A DNA stretch of 64,000 nucleotides from Sorangium cellulosum So0157-2 (GCF_000418325.1 NC_021658.1:1612001-1676000), one strand, 5' to 3'; shown: positions 8,953 to 17,702, counted from the first letter of the stretch. A program made the numbers and translations. Notes: generated from the sequence alone by a model not told the origin.

Positions 8953-10368
8953 ATGGCTCGCAAGATCGCGGTGGGGGGTCTGTCGCTGGCGCTGGGGTGG
9001 ATCGTGCTGCTGGGAGGGTGTCTCGTCGCCGATGACGAGGCGGCGCGGACCGAGGCCAGCGCCGAGGACGCGGACGCGGTGCTCGTGTCCAGCGTCACCG
9101 AGGGGGACTACGTCATCCGCTCGGTCGCCACGAACAAGTGCCTCGACGTGCCCGGGGCCAGCACCGCCGACGGCACGCGGATGCAGCAGTGGACCTGCAA
9201 CGGGACGAACGCGCAGAAATTCCACATCTCCCCGACGACCGACGGCTACTGGAAGATCGTCAACGTGGGCAGCAACAAGGCCCTCGACGTGCGCGACGTG
9301 AGCACCGCGCCGAACGCGGTCATCCACCAGTGGACCTATGTCGGCGGCGCCAACCAGCAGTGGAAGCTCGTCAATCGCGGGGGCAACCAGTTCAGCATCC
9401 ACGCGCGCCACACCGATCAGGTCGTCGACCTCGCGTGGGGCAACGCCGCCGACGGGACGGATATCCTCCAGTACCCCTACGGCGGCACCACCAACCAGCG
9501 CTGGACCCTCGACAAGGTGAGCGGCGGCTCCTCCACCGGCTCCGGCGCCCGCACCCTCACGATCGTCAACAACTGCTCGGCGCCGATCTGGATCGCCCAC
9601 TCGACCAACGTGCAGGGCCCGCAGAACGTCAAGCTCACCCGGGGCGCCGCGTACACCTACGACGTGCCCGACGGCGGCATCAGCGCGACGCGCTTCTGGC
9701 CGAAGACCGGCTGTGACGACGGCGGCCGCAACTGCACCACGGGCGACAGCGTCGCCCCTTGTCCGGCGGGCGGCTGCCAGCCGCCGATCGAGTCGAAGTT
9801 CGAGGCCACCTTCGCGCCCAGGGGCAGCGCCGACCAGACCTGGTACAACCTCAGCCAGGTGGACGGCTACACGCTGCCCTTCAAGGTCGTCCCCAAGGGC
9901 GCCGGCGCCGAGCAGGGCAGCTGCATCACCTCGGACTGCTCCGGGCTGTCGCTCGCGCTCTGCCCCGGCGACGAGGATCTCGGCAACGGCCAATTCCCCG
10001 GGTACGCGCACCAGGACCTCCGGGTGCGCGACAGAAACGGCGTCGTGGTCGGCTGCATGGCGCCGTGCAAGAAGTGGAATTACCCGGCGCCCTGGGGCCT
10101 GGGCCAGCCGGAGAGCGCCGATCCCGGGCTGCACCTCTGCTGCCCGACGCCCATCGATCCGGCCACGGGCCAGTGCACCGCCGAGCGAGGGTGCATGACG
10201 TCGGACGCGTGCCGGAACACCGCGGATCCGCGGAGCGTGGAGCACACGGACTACGTGATACGGATGCACCAGATGTGCCCCACCGCCTACAGCTATGCTT
10301 ACGACGACGCCGCCGGGCTCCACGCCTGCTCGTCGGAGACGAGCTTCGAGGTCACCTTCTGCCCGTGA
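8953..10368 (+). CDS. Lipoprotein with ricin-B lectin and thaumatin-like domains
   Basis: 471 residues. A lipoprotein signal ends at LLGGC (Cys23), so the protein should be anchored on the cell surface or periplasmic face. Residues about 48-195 form a ricin-type beta-trefoil with repeated Gln-x-Trp motifs (QQW, QKF, NQQW, NQRW), which binds sugars in this family. After a Gly/Ser linker, residues about 205-471 are a Cys-rich thaumatin-like domain (opening LTIVNNCSAPIWIA, a classic thaumatin start). ATG 8953 is chosen because GAGGAGGG lies just upstream and the signal peptide begins there. A role in binding or attacking fungal or plant glucans fits a predatory or saprophytic myxobacterium, but is inference. 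Confidence 0.85.
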   Translation: MARKIAVGGLSLALGWIVLLGGCLVADDEAARTEASAEDADAVLVSSVTEGDYVIRSVATNKCLDVPGASTADGTRMQQWTCNGTNAQKFHISPTTDGYWKIVNVGSNKALDVRDVSTAPNAVIHQWTYVGGANQQWKLVNRGGNQFSIHARHTDQVVDLAWGNAADGTDILQYPYGGTTNQRWTLDKVSGGSSTGSGARTLTIVNNCSAPIWIAHSTNVQGPQNVKLTRGAAYTYDVPDGGISATRFWPKTGCDDGGRNCTTGDSVAPCPAGGCQPPIESKFEATFAPRGSADQTWYNLSQVDGYTLPFKVVPKGAGAEQGSCITSDCSGLSLALCPGDEDLGNGQFPGYAHQDLRVRDRNGVVVGCMAPCKKWNYPAPWGLGQPESADPGLHLCCPTPIDPATGQCTAERGCMTSDACRNTADPRSVEHTDYVIRMHQMCPTAYSYAYDDAAGLHACSSETSFEVTFCP

Positions 10369-10396
10369 TCCGCGCCTGATCGTCCATCCGGCCCAC

Positions 10397-11770
10397 CTAT
10401 CTCGTCGTTCCGACGGGCGCGATCACCTTTCCGGGGTTGAGGATGCCGCCCGGGTCGAAGGCGTTCTTGATGCGGTGGTGCAGCGCGACCGACGCCGCGC
10501 CGAGCTGGCGTGTGAGGAGGCCGCGCTTGAGCGTGCCGACGCCGTGCTCGCCCGTGATCGTGCCGCCCAGATCGAGCGCCTGCGCCATCACCTCGTTGAA
10601 GGCCGCGACCGCGCGCGCCTCGGCCGCGGCGTCGCTTCGATCGAACACGACCAGCGGGTGAAGGTTGCCGTCGCCCGCGTGCGCCACCGTCGCGACGGTG
10701 GTCTGCGTTGCGGCGACGATCGCCTCGATGCGACGGAACATCTCCGGCAGCTGCGGCAGCGGCACGGCGACGTCGTCGACGAGCACCGTGCCGAGCTGCT
10801 CGAGCGCCGTGAGCGCGAGGCGGCGCGCGGTGAGCAACATCTGCCCCTCGCCCTCGTCCTCGGTGGTGGCGATCACCGTCCCGCCGGCGGCCTCGCAGGC
10901 CGCCTGCATGCAGGACAGCTCGGCGGACCCGGGAGCGTCGCTCTGCGCGATCAGCATCGCGGCAGCCTCGGTGTCGAGGTCGAGCGGGCGGTAGCGCTCG
11001 ACGGCGCGGATGGCCGTGCGGTCCATGATCTCGAGCATCGACGCGTCGACCGACCGGACGATCGCCGCGACCGCCCGCCCCGAGGCCTCCAGCGACCCGA
11101 ACGTGGCGACCAGCGTGGTCGCCGGCGGGCGCCGCCGCCGCAAGCGCAGCGTGATCTCGGTGATCAGCGCGAGGGTGCCCTCGGAGCCGACCAGGAGGCG
11201 CGTCAGATCATAGCCGGCGACGTCCTTGCGGCTCCGGCCGCCGGTGCGGAGCGCCGTCCCGTCCGCGAGGACCGCCTCGAGGCCGAGCACGTAGTCGGAC
11301 GTGACACCGTATTTCACGCAGCACAGGCCGCCGGCGTTGGTGGCGACATTGCCGCCGATCGTCGACATGGCGTAGCTCGACGGGTCGGGCGGATACCACA
11401 GCTCCCGTTCGTGCGCCGCGGCCTTGAGCTCCCCGTTGAGCACCCCCGGCTGGACGACGGCGAGCATGGCCGCCTCGTCGATCGCGAGGATCCGGTTCAT
11501 GCGCTCGAAGCTCACCACCACGCAGCCGTCGATGGCGGTCGCCCCGCCCGCCACCCCGGTCCCGGCGCCGCGCGGCACCAGGGCGATACGGTGCTTGGTC
11601 GCCCACCGCGCCAGCGCCTGCACGTCGGCGGTCGAGGACGGCCGCGCCACGGCGAGCGGCCAGCCGCCCGGCGCCCAGAGGGCCTTATCGTGGCGATACC
11701 CCTCGATGACGTCCCGATCCGTCACAAGGCCATCGCGCAGGGTAGTGGCGAGTTCGTCGAGCGGGCTCAT
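10397..11770 (-). CDS. glcD: FAD-linked oxidase, GlcD/D-lactate dehydrogenase family
   Basis: 457 residues. The N-terminal FAD-binding PCMH domain (about 35-215) has PRGAGTGVAGG and the Gly-rich NVATNAGG segment. The C-terminal domain (about 215-455) contains the HAGDGNLHP and GEHGVG motifs of the GlcD/D-lactate dehydrogenase family. These enzymes oxidise D-2-hydroxyacids such as glycolate or D-lactate. The partner subunits GlcE and GlcF are not adjacent, so it may act as a single-subunit D-2-hydroxyacid dehydrogenase. It converges on the lectin/thaumatin gene with 28 bases between. The exact substrate is open. Confidence 0.88.
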   Translation of the reverse strand: MSPLDELATTLRDGLVTDRDVIEGYRHDKALWAPGGWPLAVARPSSTADVQALARWATKHRIALVPRGAGTGVAGGATAIDGCVVVSFERMNRILAIDEAAMLAVVQPGVLNGELKAAAHERELWYPPDPSSYAMSTIGGNVATNAGGLCCVKYGVTSDYVLGLEAVLADGTALRTGGRSRKDVAGYDLTRLLVGSEGTLALITEITLRLRRRRPPATTLVATFGSLEASGRAVAAIVRSVDASMLEIMDRTAIRAVERYRPLDLDTEAAAMLIAQSDAPGSAELSCMQAACEAAGGTVIATTEDEGEGQMLLTARRLALTALEQLGTVLVDDVAVPLPQLPEMFRRIEAIVAATQTTVATVAHAGDGNLHPLVVFDRSDAAAEARAVAAFNEVMAQALDLGGTITGEHGVGTLKRGLLTRQLGAASVALHHRIKNAFDPGGILNPGKVIAPVGTTR

Positions 11771-11915
11771 GTGCCGTAGAACTCCGAGAGGTGCGCCCTG
11801 AGGAGCGTCGCGGCCGACTTCGCGTTACCGCGCTCGATCGCGCGCAAGTTACTTTCGGCGATCGGCGCAGTCAAGGCAAAAACTCGAATTTCAGCCAACC
11901 AGTTTGAGCGGCGCC

Positions 11916-11948
11916 AGGAAGATGGCGCCCCGGGGCCTCCATCTTCCT
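11916..11948. other. Hairpin (terminator-like or regulatory)
   Basis: Arms 11916-11925 (AGGAAGATGG) and 11939-11948 (CCATCTTCCT) are perfect complements around a 13-base GC-rich loop. It lies upstream of both divergent genes, so it is not an obvious terminator for either. The right arm merges into the first copy of the 25-bp tandem repeat. Confidence 0.4.
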
Positions 11949-12060
11949 AGCGCTGCTCACCGGGGTACGCGCTGCTCACCGGTACTTCCTGGCGCTGCTC
12001 ACCGGGGTACTTCCTGGCGCTGCTCACCGGGGTACTTCCTGGCGCTGCTCACCGGGGTAG
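11944..12060. repeat. 25-bp direct tandem repeats (4 full copies plus one shortened)
   Basis: The unit TTCCTGGCGCTGCTCACCGG + GGTAC occurs at 11944-11968, 11986-12010, 12011-12035 and 12036-12060, with a shortened 17-base copy at 11969-11985. Copies differ by at most one or two bases, indicating recent expansion. The array lies 195 bases upstream of the DUF308 gene. Confidence 0.85.
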
Positions 12061-12254
12061 CGGCCGCTGCCGCTGATGAGACGTGCGCTCCTGGCCGCCC
12101 TCGGCCGTGACGCCTCCCTCGAGCGCCAGGCACAATGTTCCCGCCGGCGCGCTGGCACGGACGATGCTCGAAGCGGACGCGTTCCCGGCCACCTCGTCCG
12201 CGCGCGGCGGGTGACCGACGGGACACGCATGCTCCACGAACCAGAGGGGTGCCC

Positions 12255-12848
12255 ATGGTTGGTCCGCTCCGAGAGTCCCCGAAGCCGCTGCGCTTTGCGC
12301 CTGTCGACCTTGACACCGTGCGGGAGAACCGCGGTTGGTTCCTCGCGATCGGCGTGGTCTCGATGGTGCTCGGGGTGCTCGCGTTCCTCCTGCCCTTCGT
12401 CGCCTCGAGGATCACCGCCATCGCGCTCGGCTGGTTGATCGTTGTCGCCGGCGTGGCCGAGGGCTGTCACGCCATCCAGAGCCGCGGCTGGGCCGGCGCC
12501 GGCTGGGAGCTCGCGAGCGCCCTGGTGCAGGTGGCGTTCGGGCTTCTCCTCGTGGCCTTCCCGATGACCGGCAAGCTCGCGCTGATGGTGCTCGCCTCGG
12601 CCTACTTCGTCGCCGAGGGCGCGCTCAAGCTCATCCGCGCCTATCAGCACCGCGGGCTGCGGGGCTCGGGATGGCTCGTGTTCGACGGCATCCTGGCGCT
12701 GGGGCTCGGGATGCTGATCGTCACGGGCGGCGTCACCACCGCCGCGAGGGTGCTCGGCTTGCTCGTCGGAATCAGCCTCCTGACCGGCGGCACGTCGATG
12801 ATCCTGATCGCGCTCGGCGGCGCTCGCGTGCTCCACACGCGAGCGTGA
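12255..12848 (+). CDS. HdeD/DUF308-family membrane protein
   Basis: 197 residues with six predicted membrane helices in three pairs (first helix about 24-48, starting near GWFLAIGVVSMVLG). The internally repeated small-residue pattern is typical of DUF308 (HdeD family). HdeD is linked to acid resistance in enteric bacteria, but the family is broad and the role here is unknown. ATG 12255 is chosen because AGAGGGG precedes it and the upstream in-frame extension is Arg-rich and unlike a protein. It is probably co-transcribed with the SCP2-like and debranching genes downstream. Confidence 0.75.
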   Translation: MVGPLRESPKPLRFAPVDLDTVRENRGWFLAIGVVSMVLGVLAFLLPFVASRITAIALGWLIVVAGVAEGCHAIQSRGWAGAGWELASALVQVAFGLLLVAFPMTGKLALMVLASAYFVAEGALKLIRAYQHRGLRGSGWLVFDGILALGLGMLIVTGGVTTAARVLGLLVGISLLTGGTSMILIALGGARVLHTRA

Positions 12849-12943
12849 AGGAGGCGGCCTCCGCGCCGTGCACAAGGGCACATCCCTTGCCTGGGGCGGG
12901 ACGCGCGAAGGCTAGGTTGGCAACCCGGACACACGCTTTGATC

Positions 12944-13285
12944 ATGTCGCAAGCAAGGAAGCTCATCAAGGCCCTCGCGGCAGGACGCTACGACGCCCGT
13001 CTACGAGGAATACGGAAGGTGTGCGCCGTGCAGCTCAGCGACGACGAGCGCATCGTCGTCGAGATCGCCGACGGGTCCTTTGGAATCGCGCCCGAAGGCG
13101 CGAGCGAGGACTGCCAGCTCTCCTGCTCGCTCGACGATTTCCTGCGGATCTTTCGCGGTGAGCAGAACCTGATCACGGCGATCATGCAGGGCCGCGTCGG
13201 CGTGCGAGGAGACCTGGGCGTCGCTCAGATGTTTCAGAGCGTCTTCAGCCCGGGGGACCAACAGACTCCAGATGCGACGCGCTGA
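12944..13285 (+). CDS. SCP2 sterol-transfer-like domain protein
   Basis: 113 residues, soluble, no signal peptide. The pattern of alternating strands (VVVEIADGSFGI), the cysteine-bearing strand CQLSCSLDDFLRIF and the helix LITAIMQGRVGVRGDL match small SCP2 (sterol carrier protein 2-like) domains, which bind lipids or acyl chains. ATG 12944 has no strong Shine-Dalgarno sequence. It lies 95 bases after the DUF308 gene and 21 bases before the debranching gene, so one operon is likely. The ligand and link to glycogen metabolism are unknown. Confidence 0.65.
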   Translation: MSQARKLIKALAAGRYDARLRGIRKVCAVQLSDDERIVVEIADGSFGIAPEGASEDCQLSCSLDDFLRIFRGEQNLITAIMQGRVGVRGDLGVAQMFQSVFSPGDQQTPDATR

Positions 13286-13306
13286 GCCACCGTCGTCGGA
13301 GGGGCC

Positions 13307-15361
13307 ATGGAAAGGCAAGTGAGCATTCTGGACGGCGGCACGTTCGTCGTCAGCGATCTGCGCGGCAACATCGAACACTCCGTCAGCCGGCCGCTCGGCC
13401 TCTTTCACCTCGATACGCGCTTTCTCTCCGAATGGATCCTGACGATCGACGGCATCGTCCCGGCCGCGCTGTCCACCGACGACGTGCAGTACTTCCAGGC
13501 CCAGTTCTTCCTCGTCCCGAGGCCTGCAGCGATGTACGTCCAATCGACCCTCTCCATCGTCCGGAGCCGGTTCGCGGGCGACGGCTTCCACGAGGACCTC
13601 CTGCTCATGAACCACGGCAAGGATGCCGTCGACCTCGAGGTCCGCATCCAGGCCGCCGCCGATTTCGCCGACCTGTTCGAGGTCAAGGACATGCTCCCGA
13701 AGAAAGGCGAGCGCTATCACCGCGTCGAAGACAATCGGCTCGTCCTCGGCTATCGACGCGAGCGCTTCGTGCGCGAGACGTGGATCTCCGCCTCGCAGCC
13801 CGCGCAGATCGATCCGAACGGATTGACCTTTCGGGTGAGCATCGCGCCGCACGGCCGCTGGAGCACGTGCCTCGACGTCGTGGCGGCGATCGACGGCCTC
13901 GAGGAGCGGCACACCCGGGTGAAGTACGCCCACGGCGAGAGCCACGCGCGCCCGAACATCGGCATCAGCCTCGAGAGCTGGATGGACCACGCACCGCGGC
14001 TCCTCACCTCGAACGAGACGCTCGCCGGGACGTACGAGCGGAGCCTCATCGACCTGGCCGCGCTGCGCTTCTTCTCCAAGCTGATGCCGGACGCCGCCAT
14101 TCCGGCCGCTGGTCTGCCGTGGTTCATGGCGGCCTTCGGCCGCGACAGCATCATCACGAGCCTGCAAGCGTTGCCGTTCGTCCCCGAGCTCTCGCGCTCC
14201 ACGCTCCGCTATCTCGCGCGCCGCCAGGGCAGCCGCCGGGACGATTTCCGCGATGAGGAGCCGGGGAAGATCCTCCACGAGGTCCGCTGGGGCGAGCTGA
14301 CCGCCTTCGAAGAGCGGCCGCACTCTCCCTACTTCGGCGCTGCCGACTCGACGCCGCTCTTCTTGATCCTGCTGGACGAGTACGAGCGCTGGACCGGCGA
14401 CGCGGAGCTCGTCCTGTCGATGGAGCACACCGCGCGCGCCGCGCTTCGATGGCTCGACCAGTGGGGCGATCGGGACGGCGACGGGTACGTCGAATACGAC
14501 ACGCGCAACCCCGAGACCGGCCTGGAGAACCAGTGCTGGAAAGACTCGTGGGACGCCATCGTCTTTCATGACGGATCGCTCGCGCCGCGGCCTCTCGCGT
14601 GTTGTGAGATCCAGGGCTACGTCTACGACGCGAAGGTGCGCTGCGCCCGGCTCGCGCGCGAGCTCTGGCGGGACCCCGAGCTGGCGGCGCGCCTGGAGCG
14701 AGACGCGGCCGAGCTGAAACGTCGGTTCAATCAGGACTTCTGGCTCGACGATCGCGGGTTCTTCGCGCTCGCGCTGGATGGCCGGAAGCGCCCGGTCGAC
14801 TCCTTGACCTCGAACATCGGCCACTTGCTCTGGAGCGGTATCGTCGAAGCATCGAAGGCCGAACGAGTGGTGGAGCACCTCCTCGGACCCCATCTGTTCA
14901 GCGGCTGGGGCGTGCGTACCCTGGCCGACGACGAGGGCGGGTACAATCCCATCGGATATCACGTGGGCACGGTCTGGCCGCACGACAACTCTCTGATCGC
15001 GCTCGGGCTCCGGCGTTACGGCTTCAGCGTGGAGGCCGGGCGTATCGCGACGGGCAACCTGGCCGCGGCTCCCTTCTTCCACTACCGCTTGCCGGAGGCG
15101 TTTGCCGGGTATCCGCGAGAGCTCACCAGGTTCCCGGTCGAGTATCCGACGGCGTGCAGCCCGCAGGCCTGGGCCGCCGGGGCTCCCTTGCTCTTTCTGC
15201 GCGCCGTGCTCGGGCTGGAGCCGATTGGCAATCGCCTGTTCGTCGATCCGGCGGTACCCGCCGAGCTCGGGGAGATTCGGCTGCTCGACATCCCCGGGCG
15301 CTGGGGCAGGAGCGACGCCTTCGGTCGAGCGCGCCCGGAGTCGGGGCTCCGGGCGGCGTGA
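13307..15361 (+). CDS. Amylo-alpha-1,6-glucosidase (glycogen-debranching type)
   Basis: 684 residues. The N-terminal beta domain (about 8-200) matches the glycogen-debranching N-terminal module (opening with GTFVVSDLRGNI and DTRFLSEW). The C-terminal alpha/alpha barrel (about 230-660) has the hallmark WFMAAFGRDSIIT and a conserved DSWDAIVF region with acidic residues. These enzymes remove alpha-1,6 branches in glycogen or related glucans, in the cytoplasm. GGAGGGG lies just before ATG 13307. It follows the SCP2-like gene by 21 bases. The family also includes trehalose- or sucrose-linked glucosylases, so branch specificity is inferred. Confidence 0.85.
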   Translation: MERQVSILDGGTFVVSDLRGNIEHSVSRPLGLFHLDTRFLSEWILTIDGIVPAALSTDDVQYFQAQFFLVPRPAAMYVQSTLSIVRSRFAGDGFHEDLLLMNHGKDAVDLEVRIQAAADFADLFEVKDMLPKKGERYHRVEDNRLVLGYRRERFVRETWISASQPAQIDPNGLTFRVSIAPHGRWSTCLDVVAAIDGLEERHTRVKYAHGESHARPNIGISLESWMDHAPRLLTSNETLAGTYERSLIDLAALRFFSKLMPDAAIPAAGLPWFMAAFGRDSIITSLQALPFVPELSRSTLRYLARRQGSRRDDFRDEEPGKILHEVRWGELTAFEERPHSPYFGAADSTPLFLILLDEYERWTGDAELVLSMEHTARAALRWLDQWGDRDGDGYVEYDTRNPETGLENQCWKDSWDAIVFHDGSLAPRPLACCEIQGYVYDAKVRCARLARELWRDPELAARLERDAAELKRRFNQDFWLDDRGFFALALDGRKRPVDSLTSNIGHLLWSGIVEASKAERVVEHLLGPHLFSGWGVRTLADDEGGYNPIGYHVGTVWPHDNSLIALGLRRYGFSVEAGRIATGNLAAAPFFHYRLPEAFAGYPRELTRFPVEYPTACSPQAWAAGAPLLFLRAVLGLEPIGNRLFVDPAVPAELGEIRLLDIPGRWGRSDAFGRARPESGLRAA

Positions 15362-15425
15362 ATCGCCATGACGACGGCGAGCCCGTAGCCGTCGCCATGG
15401 ATTCGCAGGATCCGCGCCGGCAGCG

Positions 15426-16355
15426 TCAGGCTGCGCTGCGCGCCTCGGCGGGGCGCTCCGGCGGCGCCATGAACTCTGGACCCACCGGGTCGCGCACGGC
15501 TCGGGTGAGCACGGCGTCGATGTGGGCGCGGGCTTCGTCGTCGAGGCTCCATCCCACCACATCGTTGATCGGCGCGAGCTCCTCCGGCCGTCGCGCTCCC
15601 CAGAGGGCCACCGAGACACCCGGGTGGTCGAGCACCCAGCGCACCGCGAGCGCGAGCACGCCCCGCGCGTAGCGGTCGCGCGCGAATCGCCCGAGGTCCC
15701 TCACCGCGTCGAGGTACTGCGCGAAGCGTGGAGGTTGAAATTTCGGGTCGGTCCTCCTGAGGTCGTCCCCCTTGAACGCGGTCTCTTCGTCGATCGCGCC
15801 GCTCAGGAGCCCGCGGCAGAGCGCGCCGTACGTGAGCGTGGCGATCCCGTTGGCGCGGCACCAAGGCAGGACGTCCCCTTCCGCCTCCCTCTCGAAGAGG
15901 TTCAGCGGCGGCTGCGCCGAGGCGATCGGCGCGACGGAGCGGAACCGCTGCATCGCGTCGATCGAGTAATTGGAGACCCCGATCGCGCGGATCTTGCCTT
16001 CACGCTGGAGATCGAGGAGGGCCTGGGCGGTCTCTTCGTAGGGCGTTTGTGGGTCCGGCCAGTGTACCTGATACAGATCGATGTAGTCGGTGCGCAGACG
16101 CATGAGCGAGAGCTCGACCTCCTCCAGGATCTGCTTGCGCGTCCCGTTCCGGAAGAGCGCGTCGCCGCGCCGCTCGAGGCCCACTTTGGTCGCGAGGACC
16201 ACCCGCTCGCGCTGGCCTCGCTCGGCGATGGCCCGTCCGACGACCTCCTCGGAGTGCCCGAACCCGTAGGCCGGCGCGGTGTCGATCAGGTTGATCCCGA
16301 GGTCGAGCGCCGCGTGAATCGTGCGGACCGACGCGTCGTCGTCGGTGCCCCCCAT
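15426..16355 (-). CDS. Aldo/keto reductase, N-terminally truncated (possible pseudogene)
   Basis: 309 residues from ATG 16355. The catalytic tetrad is intact: Asp and Tyr in DTAPAYGFG, Lys in LATKVG, His in YQVHWPD. A full-length member would have roughly 20-30 more residues before GGTDDD, including the first beta strands. Here the homology stops at 16355-16357, close to where a group II intron fragment begins (about 16393). The in-frame sequence further upstream does not look like an aldo/keto reductase. It may be translated as a shortened protein or be a dead remnant; loss of the barrel's N-terminal plug makes poor folding likely. Family assignment is secure, function is not. Confidence 0.75.
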   Translation of the reverse strand: MGGTDDDASVRTIHAALDLGINLIDTAPAYGFGHSEEVVGRAIAERGQRERVVLATKVGLERRGDALFRNGTRKQILEEVELSLMRLRTDYIDLYQVHWPDPQTPYEETAQALLDLQREGKIRAIGVSNYSIDAMQRFRSVAPIASAQPPLNLFEREAEGDVLPWCRANGIATLTYGALCRGLLSGAIDEETAFKGDDLRRTDPKFQPPRFAQYLDAVRDLGRFARDRYARGVLALAVRWVLDHPGVSVALWGARRPEELAPINDVVGWSLDDEARAHIDAVLTRAVRDPVGPEFMAPPERPAEARSAA

Positions 16356-16392
16356 TGAAACCCGCCCATGGCCCAGGTCCCTAGCTAGACGC

Positions 16393-17503
16393 TCGGCTGC
16401 TCCCAGCGCTGGAGGACAAGCTCGTCCAGCAGGCGGCGCGGATGGTGCTGGAGCCGATCTACGAGCAGGCGTTCCTGGGTTTCTCGTATGGCTTCCGGCC
16501 CGGCCGGGGGCCGCACGACGCCCTGAACGCGCTCGCCGAGGCCATCAGCCGGAAGACGAGCTGGGTGCTCGATGCAGACATCCGATCGTTCTACGACACC
16601 ATCGATCACGGGTGGATGCAGAAGTTCCTCGAGCACCGGATCGGGGACAGGCGCATGGTGCGGCTGCTGATGAAGTGGCTGCACGCGGGCGTCATGGAGG
16701 AAGGCGAGCTGCGCGAGGTGAAGGAAGGGACGCCGCAGGGAGGGGTCATCAGCCCGCTCCTTGCGAACGTCTACCTTCACTACGCGTTCGATCTGTGGGC
16801 CAACCAGTGGAGGAAGCGGCATGCGCGCGGTGAGGTGTACATCGTGCGCTACGCCGACGATTTCGCGGTGACCTTCCAGTACGAGCAGGACGCGCGCGCG
16901 ATGCGGGAGGCCCTGGCCTCGCGTCTCGCGAAGTTCGGCCTGGAGCTGCACCCGGAGAAGACCCGGGTGCTTCGGTTCGGGAGATTCGCCCGGCAGGACG
17001 CCGAGCGCGACGGGCGCACGCGCCCCGAGACGTTCGACTTCCTGGGGTTCACGCACATCGCCGGCGTGAGCCGGCGAGGCGCGTTCCAGCTGAAGCGTCG
17101 TACCTCGCGGAAGAAACGGAACGCCAAGCTGGCGAGCCTGCGCGAAGAGATGCGCGAGCGTCGGCATGAGCCCGTGCGAGCCCAGCACGCATGGCTCTCC
17201 AGCGTGCTCGAAGGGCACTTCCGGTACTACGGGGTGCCCACCAACTACCCGGCGTTGCAGCAGTTTCTGGAGCGCGTGCGCGCAAGCTGGCACCGCCAGC
17301 TTCAGCGGAGGAGCCAGCGCGCGCACTGGTCCCGGCAGCAACGAAGGGGGTTCGACCAGCGGTTCCCTCTCCCGCAGCCCCGTATCCATCATCCCTGGCC
17401 GGCTCTGCCGCGAGCCAGTCCGTCGACCCGAGGTGGGAGCCCGGTGCGGGAAATCCGCTCGCCGGGCTCTGTCCGAGGGGCGGTCCGTGTTGACCGAAGG
17501 TAG
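16393..17503 (+). pseudogene. ltrA: Group II intron reverse transcriptase/maturase, 5'-truncated
   Basis: The open frame starts without a start codon near 16393 (PALEDKLVQQAARMV) after an in-frame TAG; the first Met is at 16442. RT palm motifs are present: GFRPGRGPHDAL, DADIRSFYDTID, GTPQGGVISPLLANVY and the catalytic VRYADDF. The X/maturase region follows (GHFRYYGVPTNYPALQQF, FPLPQPRIHHPWP), and the frame then runs into domain V. RT0-RT2 and the finger residues are missing, so the enzyme should be inactive. There is no HNH endonuclease domain. Confidence 0.85.
17437..17469 (+). ncRNA. Group II intron domain V
   Basis: GAGCCCGG at 17437-17444 pairs with CCGGGCTC at 17462-17469. An inner stem GCGG/CCGC carries a GAAA-type loop. 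Size (33 bases) and layout match the domain V catalytic core of group II introns (usual length 34). Confidence 0.7.
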
Positions 17504-17524
17504 GTCAGCACGGGCCGTCCCTAC
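17475..17524 (+). ncRNA. Group II intron domain VI-like hairpin
   Basis: The strand from 17475 (GGGGCGGTCCGTGTTGACC) pairs with GGTCAGCACGGGCCGTCCC downstream, with a few wobble or mismatched positions that could include the branch-point bulge. It directly follows domain V, as expected, and its end near 17524 is the likely intron 3' boundary. Confidence 0.6.
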
Positions 17525-17536
17525 CGGGACCAAGGG

Positions 17537-17592
17537 GCGCAAAGTCGCAAAAATGCATGATATTTGTTCTCTTTTTTTTTGCGTCTTTGCGC
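17537..17592. repeat. Inverted repeat of GCGCAAA units (dispersed element)
   Basis: Left arm 17537-17553 and right arm 17576-17592 (TTTTTGCGTCTTTGCGC) pair with one mismatch. The right side continues to 17611 with further copies of a 10-base unit (CTTTGCGC). It is much more AT-rich than its neighbours and begins about a dozen bases after the intron end. It could also terminate transcription. Confidence 0.7.
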
Positions 17593-17629
17593 CTTTGCGC
17601 CTTTGCGTTAAACTCTCTCTCTCCGGATC

Positions 17630-17650
17630 CCCGGCAGGACCCCTGCCGGG
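17630..17650 (-). terminator. Possible terminator hairpin of the GH26 gene
   Basis: CCCGGCAGG (17630-17638) and CCTGCCGGG (17642-17650) form a perfect 9-base stem with a 3-base loop, 53 bases past the end of the minus-strand GH26 gene. There is no clear T-run on that strand, so this is tentative. Confidence 0.35.
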
Positions 17651-17702
17651 TGAAAGCCGGGTGGAGGTGGAGATCGAGGGGCGGGCGACCCCGCGGCGGC
17701 GC

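Larger units (their letters stand above)
11771..12254. other. Intergenic region with hairpin and 25-bp tandem repeats
   Basis: 484 bases between the divergent glcD-like and DUF308 genes. A 10-base hairpin lies at 11916-11948 and a tandem repeat at 11944-12060 (both listed separately). The AT-richer patch near 11835-11905 is the most promoter-like part. Open frames across the repeats lack ribosome binding sites and are not credible genes. Confidence 0.5.
16393..17524 (+). mobile_element. Group II intron, 3' half only (RT fragment + domains V and VI)
   Basis: The element begins mid-gene in the intron-encoded protein and runs to the end of domain VI. Domain V is recognisable at 17437-17469 and a long domain VI hairpin at about 17475-17524. 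Ribozyme domains I-III and the first part of the reverse transcriptase are absent upstream, so this is a 5'-truncated copy that cannot splice or move. Its 3' end abuts a hairpin of dispersed-repeat type (17537-17592). Confidence 0.75.
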
